NCBI RefSeq assembly: GCF_039526385.1 | Contig: NZ_BAAAIX010000003.1 | Location: 1-64,000, forward strand | DNA length: 64,000 bases | Reading direction: 5' to 3' | From: Luteococcus peritonei | GTDB lineage: Bacteria; Actinomycetota; Actinomycetes; Propionibacteriales; Propionibacteriaceae | In this document: piece by piece, positions 19,902-31,688 of the stretch | How the letters are laid out: every line of letters begins with the position of its first letter | Position numbering within the stretch: the first letter of the stretch is position 1 | Made by a program: the position numbers and the translations under genes | The notes under the pieces: model-generated | What the model saw: the letters and a program-made list of their open reading frames with translations, nothing else | Databases searched by the model: none | What the model was told of the DNA's origin: nothing

Positions 19902-20371
19902 TGCCTCGCAAGGGACCGGCGCCCAAGCGCCCCGTCATGGTGGATCCGGTCTACGGCTCCCCGCTCGTCTCCCAGCTGGTCAGCAAGATCCTGCTGGACG
20001 GCAAGAAGACCACCGCCCAGGACATCGTCTACACCGCTCTCGAGGGCACCCGCGAGAAGACCGGCGTCGACCCGGTGCAGACCCTGAAGCGCGCGCTGGA
20101 CAACATCAAGCCCTCGCTCGAGGTCAAGAGCCGTCGCGTCGGTGGCGCCACCTACCAGGTGCCGATCGAGGTCAAGCCGGCTCGCGCCACCACGCTGAGC
20201 ATGCGCTGGCTGGTCAGCTTCTCCCGCGCCCGTCGTGAGAAGACCATGGCCGAGCGCCTGATGAACGAGATCCTGGACGCCTCGAACGGTCTGGGCGCCT
20301 CGGTCAAGAAGCGCGAGGACACGCACAAGATGGCCGAGGCCAACAAGGCCTTCGCCCACTACCGCTGGTGA
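19901..20371 (+). CDS. rpsG: 30S ribosomal protein S7
   Basis: Primary 16S-binding protein that nucleates the small-subunit head. The 156 residues are the normal length, with the signature region around PLVSQLVSKILLDGKK. The start codon shares its A with the rpsL stop (TAATG), so translation is coupled. Confidence 0.97.
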   Translation: MPRKGPAPKRPVMVDPVYGSPLVSQLVSKILLDGKKTTAQDIVYTALEGTREKTGVDPVQTLKRALDNIKPSLEVKSRRVGGATYQVPIEVKPARATTLSMRWLVSFSRARREKTMAERLMNEILDASNGLGASVKKREDTHKMAEANKAFAHYRW

Positions 20372-20377
20372 TCCTCA

Positions 20378-20407
20378 GCCCCGTCGCCGAGCAGTCGGCG
20401 GCGGGGC
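20378..20407 (+). terminator. Hairpin after rpsG
   Basis: A 13-bp stem with one G-U pair (20378-20390 with 20395-20407) closes a GCAG loop, six bases after the rpsG stop. It probably reduces read-through into fusA. Confidence 0.7.
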
Positions 20408-20413
20408 ACCATC

Positions 20414-20453
20414 ACGTCCGGGCCCGGGTAGACTCAGGTACCGGACGTCTTTT
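20414..20453 (+). terminator. Second hairpin with U tract just before fusA
   Basis: ACGTCCGG (20414-20421) pairs with CCGGACGT (20441-20448) and is followed by CTTTTT. This is a textbook intrinsic terminator only 45 bases before the fusA start codon. Its 19-base loop contains a -10-like TAGACT (20429-20434) with no matching -35. It may act as an attenuator for fusA. Confidence 0.6.
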
Positions 20454-20497
20454 TACCCTCCTGTTCAAACCCATAGAAGATTTGAGGTTGAAGCCCT

Positions 20498-22597
20498 GTG
20501 GCCATCGACTTGAAGATTGACCTGGCCAAGGTCCGCAACATCGGCATCATGGCCCACATCGACGCCGGCAAGACCACCACGACCGAGCGCATCCTGTTCT
20601 ACACGGGCATCACCCACAAGATCGGTGAGGTCCACGACGGCGCTGCCACCATGGACTGGATGGAGCAGGAGCAGGAGCGTGGCATCACGATCACCTCCGC
20701 CGCCACCACCTGCTTCTGGCACGACACCCAGATCAACATCATCGACACCCCCGGCCACGTGGACTTCACCGTCGAGGTGGAGCGCTCGCTGCGTGTGCTC
20801 GACGGTGCCGTCGCTGTCTTCGACGGTGTGGCCGGCGTCGAGCCGCAGAGCCAGACCGTGTGGCGCCAGGCCAGCAAGTACGGCGTTCCCCGTATCTGCT
20901 ACATCAACAAGCTGGACCGCACCGGTGCCTCCTTCGACCACTGCGTCAAGACCATCCGCGAGCGCCTGAACGCCACCCCGGCGATCATCCAGCTCCCCAT
21001 CGGCGCCGAGAGCGACTTCCTGGGTGTCGTCGACCTCGTCGAGATGAATGCCAAGACCTACCGTGGCGAGACCACGATGGGCGAGATGTACGAGGTCGAG
21101 GAGATCCCGGCCGACATGGTCGAGAAGGCCCAGCAGGCTCGCGCCGAGCTGCTCGAGGTCGTGGCCGAGGCCAATGACGAGCTGATGGAGCTCTTCCTGG
21201 AGGGCGAGGAGCCCACCATCGAGCAGCTGAAGGCCGGCATCCGCCAGGGTGTGCTCGAGAACAAGTTCAACGCCGTGGTCTGCGGCACCTCCTTCAAGAA
21301 CAAGGGTGTGCAGCCCCTGCTCGACGCCATCGTCGACTACCTGCCCTCCCCGCTGGACGTCCCGGCCATCGAGGGCTTCAAGCCCGGCGACGAGTCGGTC
21401 GTCCTGGAGCGTCACCCCAACAACGAGGACCCGCTGTCGATCCTGGCCTTCAAGATCGCCGCCGATCCCCACCTGGGCAAGCTGACCTTCATCCGCGTCT
21501 ACTCCGGTGTCCTGGAGGCCGGCACCCAGGTGCTGAACGCCACCAAGGGCAAGAAGGAGCGGATCGGCAAGATCTACCAGATGCACGCCAACAAGCGTGA
21601 GGAGATCGACCGCATCGGCGCCGGCATGATCTGCGCCGTGATGGGCCTGAAGGACACCACCACCGGTGAGACCCTGTGCGACCCCGCCAACCCGATCATC
21701 CTCGAGTCGATGGAGTTCCCGAACCCCGTCATCGAGCAGGCGATCGAGCCGAAGACCAAGTCGGACCAGGAGAAGCTCGGCGTCGCCATCCAGCGTCTCG
21801 CCGAGGAGGACCCGACCTTCCGCGTCCACACCGACGAGGAGACCGGCCAGACCATCATCGCCGGCATGGGCGAGCTGCACCTCGAGGTGCTGATCGACCG
21901 CATGAAGCGTGAGTTCAAGGTCGAGGCCAACATCGGCAAGCCCCAGGTGGCCTACCGCGAGACCCTGCGCCGCCCGGTGCAGAAGGTCGAGTACACCCAC
22001 AAGAAGCAGTCGGGTGGTTCGGGCCAGTACGGCAAGGTGATCGTCGACCTGGAGCCGCTGGAGCCGGGCTCGGGCTACGAGTTCGTCAACGCCGTCACCG
22101 GTGGCCGCATCCCCAAGGAGTACATCCCCGCGGTGGACGCCGGCATCAAGGACGCCATGCAGTTCGGCGTGCTGGCAGGTTACCCGGTCGAGGACATCCG
22201 CGTCACCCTGACCGACGGCGCCTACCACGACGTCGACTCCTCGGAGATGGCCTTCAAGATCGCCGGCTCGATGGTCTTCAAGGAGGCTGCCCGCAAGGCC
22301 GACCCGGCCCTGCTGGAGCCGATGATGGCCGTCGAGGTGACCACCCCGGAGGACTACCTGGGCACCGTCATCGGTGACCTGAACGCCCGCCGCGGTCACA
22401 TCCAGTCGATGGACGAGCTGCACGGCAACCGCGTGGTGCGCGCCCTGGTGCCGCTGAGCGAGATGTTCGGCTACGTCGGCGACCTGCGCTCGAAGACCTC
22501 GGGCCAGGCCTCGTACTCGATGGAGTTCGACTCCTACGGCGAGACCCCCAAGACGGTCTCCGACGAGATCATCGCCAAGGCACGCGGCGGCGAGTGA
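20498..22597 (+). CDS. fusA: Elongation factor G
   Basis: GTPase that drives ribosomal translocation and recycling. The 699 residues match the family. G1 is AHIDAGKTTT, G3 is DTPGHVD and G4 is NKLD (about residue 142). The five-domain order is complete to the C-terminal EF-G domain V. The GTG start is preceded by TTGAGGTTGAAG. Two hairpins lie in front and a strong terminator behind, so fusA may be expressed partly apart from rpsLG. Confidence 0.97.
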   Translation: MAIDLKIDLAKVRNIGIMAHIDAGKTTTTERILFYTGITHKIGEVHDGAATMDWMEQEQERGITITSAATTCFWHDTQINIIDTPGHVDFTVEVERSLRVLDGAVAVFDGVAGVEPQSQTVWRQASKYGVPRICYINKLDRTGASFDHCVKTIRERLNATPAIIQLPIGAESDFLGVVDLVEMNAKTYRGETTMGEMYEVEEIPADMVEKAQQARAELLEVVAEANDELMELFLEGEEPTIEQLKAGIRQGVLENKFNAVVCGTSFKNKGVQPLLDAIVDYLPSPLDVPAIEGFKPGDESVVLERHPNNEDPLSILAFKIAADPHLGKLTFIRVYSGVLEAGTQVLNATKGKKERIGKIYQMHANKREEIDRIGAGMICAVMGLKDTTTGETLCDPANPIILESMEFPNPVIEQAIEPKTKSDQEKLGVAIQRLAEEDPTFRVHTDEETGQTIIAGMGELHLEVLIDRMKREFKVEANIGKPQVAYRETLRRPVQKVEYTHKKQSGGSGQYGKVIVDLEPLEPGSGYEFVNAVTGGRIPKEYIPAVDAGIKDAMQFGVLAGYPVEDIRVTLTDGAYHDVDSSEMAFKIAGSMVFKEAARKADPALLEPMMAVEVTTPEDYLGTVIGDLNARRGHIQSMDELHGNRVVRALVPLSEMFGYVGDLRSKTSGQASYSMEFDSYGETPKTVSDEIIAKARGGE

Positions 22598-22610
22598 GCA
22601 AGCCCTGATC

Positions 22611-22648
22611 CTGCGGTGGCCGGGGGATTCGTCCCCCGGCCACCGCAG
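22611..22648 (+). terminator. Terminator between fusA and tuf
   Basis: A perfect 17-bp stem (22611-22627 with 22632-22648) closes a TTCG tetraloop. The 183 bases from here to tuf hold a TTGACT (22669-22674) as a possible -35 but no convincing -10, so the tuf promoter is unresolved. Confidence 0.85.
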
Positions 22649-22831
22649 ATCCGCACAGACGAACCAGTTTGACTCTGGCGCGCCGGTGCACAAAACTTGG
22701 ACGGTACCCTTGGCCGGCTTCGGCTGGCCTGGGGGCCGAGCCAGACAAGACCACGGTGCGGGACCCACCCGAGCCGGATGCAAACTAGTACGCCTCGCTG
22801 AGAGCGTGGCGGCAATCCAGAAGGAGCCCAA

Positions 22832-24025
<1,194 letters not shown>

Positions 24026-24068
24026 CCCTGCGTCACTGACACCTGGTCCGGCGACAAGCCAGACAGCA

Positions 24069-24102
24069 GCAGGGCCCCGATCCGCAAGGTTCGGGGCCCT
24101 GC
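24069..24102 (+). terminator. Terminator after tuf
   Basis: A perfect 12-bp stem (24069-24080 with 24091-24102), extended by one A-T pair, closes a ten-base loop. Confidence 0.75.
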
Positions 24103-24153
24103 TCGTCGTCCAGGGTCGGTGCGGGGGAGGGAGTCCCCGCCGCCCGGGGATGA

Positions 24154-24187
24154 CGAAGGGCCGGCCCCGATGGGGACCGGCCCTTCG
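24154..24187 (-). terminator. Terminator of the LysM gene
   Basis: CGAAGGGCCGG (24154-24164) pairs with CCGGCCCTTCG (24177-24187), with further CCCC/GGGG pairing inside. It lies 19 bases past the LysM stop codon on the minus strand. Confidence 0.7.
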
Positions 24188-24206
24188 GCTCAGGCTGGGA
24201 GGAGGA

Positions 24207-24767
24207 TCACTTCTCCGGGATGGTGAAGACCTGGCCCGGGTAGATCAGGTCGGGGTTCTTGATGTTGTTCGCGCGGGCGATGTCCATGTAGTTCACGCCG
24301 TACTTCTCGGCGATGGTGGACAGGTTGTCGCCGGGCTTGACGGTGTAGGTGCGCTTCGCGGCGGCGGCCTTCGCGGCAGCAGCCTTGTCCGCGGCCGCCT
24401 TGTCGGCAGCGGCCTTGGCCTTGGCGTCGGCGTCAGCCTTGGCCTTCGCGTCCGCAGCAGCCTTGGCCTTGGCGTCGGCCTCAGCCTTCGCCCTGGCGTC
24501 CGCCTCGACCTTCGCCTTGGCGTCGGCCTGGGCCTGGTCAGCAGCAGCGGCAGAGGCCTCGGCGGAGGTGCGAGCAGCCTCGGCGGCCTTGTCGGCGGCC
24601 TCCTGCTTCTGGAGGTCCTCGGCGGCCGCGCGAGCGGTCGCCTCGTTGGTGGCCTGGTCACGGTCGATCCGGGCCTGCTCCTCCGGGGTCTTCTCCGCGC
24701 TGGGGGCGGCGACCTTGTCGTCGTCGTGGCCGGTGAGCTTGTCCTTGATCTCGTCGAACAGTCCCAT
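24207..24767 (-). CDS. LysM protein with Kbp/YgaU-like ends and Ala-Lys-Asp repeat
   Basis: Unknown function. The 186 residues start MGLFDEIKDKL and end in one LysM domain (about 139-186: YTVKPGDNLS to IYPGQVFTIPEK). Both ends closely resemble E. coli Kbp (YgaU), a cytoplasmic K+-binding BON-LysM protein that begins MGLFNFVKDAG and ends IYPGQVLRIPEE. No BON domain is visible; residues 40-138 are Ala-rich, charged and probably one long helix, including five eight-residue repeats. There is no signal peptide, so it is probably cytosolic. GGAGAGAACC precedes the start. Confidence 0.8.
   Translation of the reverse strand: MGLFDEIKDKLTGHDDDKVAAPSAEKTPEEQARIDRDQATNEATARAAAEDLQKQEAADKAAEAARTSAEASAAAADQAQADAKAKVEADARAKAEADAKAKAAADAKAKADADAKAKAAADKAAADKAAAAKAAAAKRTYTVKPGDNLSTIAEKYGVNYMDIARANNIKNPDLIYPGQVFTIPEK
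24408..24527 (-). repeat. Five 24-bp in-frame repeats in the LysM gene
   Basis: Residues 81-120 consist of five copies of an eight-residue unit close to ADAKAKAx. The DNA repeats with period 24, favouring copy-number change by slippage or recombination. Confidence 0.75.
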
Positions 24768-24876
24768 GGTTCTCTCCTTGCCGGGCCCCGGGCGGGCCCT
24801 TGACCGACCACGCTACAAGCACAGGCTCACCCTCAGGGGTGGGTGCGGGCATCTTCAGCCGGAGGCGTACAGAAGC

Positions 24877-27144
24877 TCAGTCGCGCACCAGCAGGGCCAC
24901 CGGGCGCCAGTCGAGCAGCTGGCCCACCGGCACCTGGCCGTCGACCGTGGCGCCACCGATCTGGTCGGTCCAGCTGCCCGGCAGCTCAAGGGTGGTCTCG
25001 CCCCAGCCCCCGCGGCGCTGCAGGCCGACGGGCAGCCGGGTGGCCAGGGCCACCAGCCCGTCGCGCTCGAAGGCCAGCAGGTGCTCCGCCGCTTCGCCCT
25101 GCGCCCGCAGGGCCCGGTAGCCGGTGAACAGCTCCGGCCGGTCGCGACGCAGGCGCAGCGCGGTGCGCACCACCGTCTGCTTGAAGGCGGGATCGACGGC
25201 CTCGTGCGGTTCGGCGTCCAGCAGGGCCCGCAGCGCCTGGTAGTCCACCGGGCGGCGGTTGTCCGGGTCCACCAGCGAGTCCTCCCAGACCTCCGTGCCC
25301 TGGTAGACGTCGGGGACGCCGGGCATGGCGAGCTGGACCAGCTTGGCCGAGACGTCGTTGCTGTGGCCGGGTGCGGTGAGCAGCTGCTGGATCTGCTGCC
25401 AGGCCTGGCGCAGCACCTCGTCGTCGTAGGCGGCCTCGATGGCGGCGTGGACGCTGGCCTCGAAGGCCTCGTCGGGGCTCGTCCAGCCGGTGGCCAGGCC
25501 GGCCTCGCGCATGGCCTTGGTGGCGTAGTCGTGCAGCCGCTGGGGCGGTACGGCCCCCATCCCGGCCAGGGTCTGCGCCAGCAGGTGGGCGAAGGTGGGC
25601 TCGGCGATGCTGGTGCGTTCAGCGAAGGTGTCGGCGAAGCGGCTCCACTGCTCGGGGAGCTCGGCCAGCGCCGCCAGACGCGCCCGCACACCCTCGCCCC
25701 GCTTGGTGTCATGGGTGCTGAGCGCCGTCATGGAGCGGGAGAGCTCCGCCTCTCGACGTGCCATCGCCTCGTGGAAGACCTCGGGGGAGGTGCCGAAGCT
25801 GGCGGGATTGCCGCCCACCTCGTTCAGCGCCACGAAACGGTTCGCCCGGTACCAGGCGGTGTCCTCCACGCCCTTGGCCATCACGGCACCGGTGAACTGC
25901 TGGAAGCGACGGGCGGCCTCCCGCGAGGCGTCCAGCAGCTGCGGCTGCAGCACGTCCAGCACGTCGTCGAGCTCGGCCACCTCGCGCCGGGTGCGCTGCA
26001 GGGCGTCCACCAGGGCCTGGTTCTCCTCGGGGAGGTAGGTGCGGTAGACCTCGAGCCGGGCGGCCACCTCGAGCAGTGCCCGGGCGGCTCGGTCCCGCTC
26101 GATGCCGTCCAGGTCCAGCAGCTCGAGCAGGCGACGGGTCTCGGCCCCGAACTGGGTGCTGGCCACCATCAGCTTGCCCTGCAGCATGTGCTGCTCCACG
26201 GTGAGCTGGTCACCGGTGCGGCGGCGGTAGTCCTCGGTGAAGAAGCCCTCGGCGGCCGGGTCGACGAAGACCTGGTTCACCTCGGTCATCGCGTCGTAGC
26301 CGCTGGTGCCGTCGATCCGCCAGTCGGGCAGGGGCTCGCCGTGCTCCAGGATCTTCTCCGCCACCAGCCAGGCGCCGGGTGCCTGCGCGGAGAGCTGCTC
26401 GAAGTAGCCGCGCGGGTCACTGAGGCCGTCGGGGTGGTCCACGCGCAGCCCGGCCAGGCCGTCCTCGCGCACCATCCGCAGGACGCGCTCGTGGCTGGCT
26501 GCGAAGACCTCGGGATCCTCCTGGCGCACGCCGGCCAGGGTCGCGACCGTGAAGAAGCGCCTGTGGGTGAGCAGGTCGTTGCCCTGGCTGCCCGGCACCA
26601 GGCGGTAGTGCTGGCGGTCATGCACCTCGCGGGGGTCGTCGCCGGGGCGGGCCGTGCCCGCGGCGACCGGGAAGCGGTGCTCGTAGAAGGAGAGCTCGCT
26701 GGCGTCGGGGGAGAGTTCCAGCCGGTCCAGGTCGGACTCCTCGCCGAGCACCGGCAGCACGATCCGGTCGGCGGACCAGTCGATGTCGAACCAGGCGGCG
26801 TGGGCGGAGTCCTGGCCCTCGGCGAGCACGGACCACCAGGTGGGATTCTGCCAGGCGTTCTGGACGCCCAGGTGGTTGGGCACGATGTCCACCACCACCT
26901 CCAGCCCGGCCTCGCGAGCAGCGGCCACCAGCTCCTGCCAGCCCTGCTCGCCCCCTCGCTGGGGGTCGACGATGGTGGGGTCGGTCACATCGTAGCCGTG
27001 GCCGGAGCCCTCGGTGGAGGCGAGGACGGGGGAGAGGTAGACCGCTCCCACCCCCAGCTCGGCCAGGTAGTCGACGACCGCGGCGGCGTCCTGCAGCCGG
27101 AAGTCGGGGGTGATCTGGAGGCGGTAGGTGGAGGTGGGGGTCAT
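24877..27144 (-). CDS. treY: Maltooligosyl trehalose synthase
   Basis: Converts the reducing-end glucose pair of maltodextrins to a trehalosyl unit; TreZ then releases trehalose. The 755 residues form a GH13 enzyme: TYRLQITPDF start, GYDVTDPT, DIVPNH (86-91), catalytic nucleophile Asp236 in LRVDHPDG, acid Glu263 in VAEKIL, and STHDTKR later. A start 33 bases upstream is possible, but the ATG at 27144 has GGAGGA and a TAGGGT -10-like element seven bases before it. treZ and treX, its usual partners, are not in the window. Confidence 0.93.
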   Translation of the reverse strand: MTPTSTYRLQITPDFRLQDAAAVVDYLAELGVGAVYLSPVLASTEGSGHGYDVTDPTIVDPQRGGEQGWQELVAAAREAGLEVVVDIVPNHLGVQNAWQNPTWWSVLAEGQDSAHAAWFDIDWSADRIVLPVLGEESDLDRLELSPDASELSFYEHRFPVAAGTARPGDDPREVHDRQHYRLVPGSQGNDLLTHRRFFTVATLAGVRQEDPEVFAASHERVLRMVREDGLAGLRVDHPDGLSDPRGYFEQLSAQAPGAWLVAEKILEHGEPLPDWRIDGTSGYDAMTEVNQVFVDPAAEGFFTEDYRRRTGDQLTVEQHMLQGKLMVASTQFGAETRRLLELLDLDGIERDRAARALLEVAARLEVYRTYLPEENQALVDALQRTRREVAELDDVLDVLQPQLLDASREAARRFQQFTGAVMAKGVEDTAWYRANRFVALNEVGGNPASFGTSPEVFHEAMARREAELSRSMTALSTHDTKRGEGVRARLAALAELPEQWSRFADTFAERTSIAEPTFAHLLAQTLAGMGAVPPQRLHDYATKAMREAGLATGWTSPDEAFEASVHAAIEAAYDDEVLRQAWQQIQQLLTAPGHSNDVSAKLVQLAMPGVPDVYQGTEVWEDSLVDPDNRRPVDYQALRALLDAEPHEAVDPAFKQTVVRTALRLRRDRPELFTGYRALRAQGEAAEHLLAFERDGLVALATRLPVGLQRRGGWGETTLELPGSWTDQIGGATVDGQVPVGQLLDWRPVALLVRD

Positions 27145-27193
27145 GTCCTCCACCCTAGTGGTGGAGCTTGGAGCCACCTGTCATGGTGGAGGC

Positions 27194-27712
27194 ATGGACA
27201 GGCGTGAATGGCAGCAGGCCACGGGGCAGCGCAGGCCGCGGTCAGGGGCTCGCGAACCCGGGACGGCGACCTCTGCCTCGATGGCACGTCTGCTCGACGA
27301 CCTGCTCCGGATCCCCGGCACCAACATCACCCTGGGCGCGGACGCCCTGCTGGGACTGGTGCCCGGTGTGGGGGACGCGGCCACGACGGCGATGGCCGGG
27401 CTGATCCTGGTGGACGCGGTCCGCGCCGGGGTCCCGCTGCCGGTGCTGGCGCGGATGGTGACCAACTGCTGCCTGGACGCACTGGTCGGCCAGATCCCGA
27501 TGGTGGGGGACCTGGCCGACATCGGCTTCCGGTCGAACCGGATGAACCTCAAGCTGCTGGAGCGGGCCGTCGCGGACCCGGACCGGGTCCGGCGCAGCTC
27601 GATTGCCTATGTGGCGACCGCCGTCGGCCTGGTGGTGCTGGCGCTGGGCGTGATGCTGGCCGGCACCCTGTTCGCCCTGTGGTGGGTGGGCAAGCTGCTC
27701 GGACTGTTCTGA
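27194..27712 (+). CDS. DUF4112 family membrane protein
   Basis: Function unknown. The 172 residues contain the DUF4112 core: LDDLLRIPGTNITLGADALLGLVPGVGD and the echoing LVGQIPMVGDLADIGF, followed by a C-terminal membrane segment (about 139-170). The start at 27194 is preceded by GTGGAGGC; a longer in-frame GTG start at 27128 would overlap treY and adds no conserved sequence. It is divergent from treY (49 bases) and convergent with glnS (23 bases, no hairpin seen). Confidence 0.75.
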   Translation: MDRREWQQATGQRRPRSGAREPGTATSASMARLLDDLLRIPGTNITLGADALLGLVPGVGDAATTAMAGLILVDAVRAGVPLPVLARMVTNCCLDALVGQIPMVGDLADIGFRSNRMNLKLLERAVADPDRVRRSSIAYVATAVGLVVLALGVMLAGTLFALWWVGKLLGLF

Positions 27713-27735
27713 GACCGCGGCTCTTCTCGGCCGGA

Positions 27736-29436
<1,701 letters not shown>

Positions 29437-29443
29437 GGCGGCA

Positions 29444-29484
29444 AAACTAGCATGCGGCACCTGCTCGGCCGGCGCCGGTAGGAT
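29444..29484. promoter_or_regulatory. Divergent -10 elements of glnS and gltX
   Basis: On minus TAGTTT (29449-29444) is seven bases before the glnS ATG; on plus TAGGAT (29479-29484) is nine bases before the gltX ATG. Only 57 bases lie between the two start codons, so the promoters overlap. No Shine-Dalgarno sequence precedes either gene. Confidence 0.5.
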
Positions 29485-29493
29485 CGAGCCATC

Positions 29494-30963
<1,470 letters not shown>

Positions 30964-30997
30964 GCCGACGGACCGGGGGCAGCCTCCGGGCCCGGGA

Positions 30998-31687
30998 TCA
31001 GCGCAGCTGCTTCAGCGTGCTCTGCCAGCCCAGCTCGCTGACCTGGGCCAGGTAGAGCTCGGCGCAGGCCAGCGCATCGGTCAGCGCCTCGTGGGCCTGG
31101 TAGTGCGGCAGGCCATACTGGTCCCGCGCCGCCCACAGCCGCAGCGAGCCGGGCGGGGGCTCGTCGTCGAAGCCCTTGGTGAGCAGCCGGTACTGCAGCT
31201 GCAGGGTGTCGACGGCGGGGATCTCGATCCGGTGGCCGAAGACCTGTTCGACGGCGCGCTGCAGGAAGCCGGTCTCCATGGCCGCGTGGTGGGCGAGCAG
31301 AACCCGTCCGGCCAGTGCCTGCAGCAGCTGGCCCAGCGCCTCGGCGGCCTCCATGCCCTGGGCGAGCTGGTCGTCGGTGATCCGGTGGATGGTGGCGCTC
31401 TGGCCCACACCGGCCTCCTGCCCCACCCCGTCGCCCTGGCGCAGCACCAGGTGGCCGGCGCCGCCCAGGGCGATCGCCGGGCCGTCGACCGGCACGAAGC
31501 CGATGCTCAGCAGCCGGTCGGTGGCCGGGTCCAGTCCGGTGGTCTCCACGTCGACGGCCAGCAGCCGGAGCCGCTCCGCCGGGGTGGAGGACGGCGGTGA
31601 GCCCGCCTCGGCCCAGTCACGCAGCGGACCGGGCGGCAGCGAGGCGGCCTGTCGTTCGGGGGAGGGGGAGCGTCGGAAGAGGGCCAT
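30998..31687 (-). CDS. DnaQ-like DEDDh 3'-5' exonuclease
   Basis: Probably degrades single-stranded or mispaired nucleic acid ends; the target is unknown. The 229 residues show Exo I AVDVETTG (Asp46, Glu48), an Exo II segment LAHHAAMETGFL in which Glu138 stands where most DnaQ proteins have Asp, and Exo III AHEALTDALA (His199, Asp204). The first 40 residues are unconserved. The start codon is one base after the stop of the cNMP/CBS/DUF294 gene, so the two are surely co-translated. It is not the main replicative epsilon by context. Confidence 0.85.
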   Translation of the reverse strand: MALFRRSPSPERQAASLPPGPLRDWAEAGSPPSSTPAERLRLLAVDVETTGLDPATDRLLSIGFVPVDGPAIALGGAGHLVLRQGDGVGQEAGVGQSATIHRITDDQLAQGMEAAEALGQLLQALAGRVLLAHHAAMETGFLQRAVEQVFGHRIEIPAVDTLQLQYRLLTKGFDDEPPPGSLRLWAARDQYGLPHYQAHEALTDALACAELYLAQVSELGWQSTLKQLR

Positions 31688-31688
31688 C

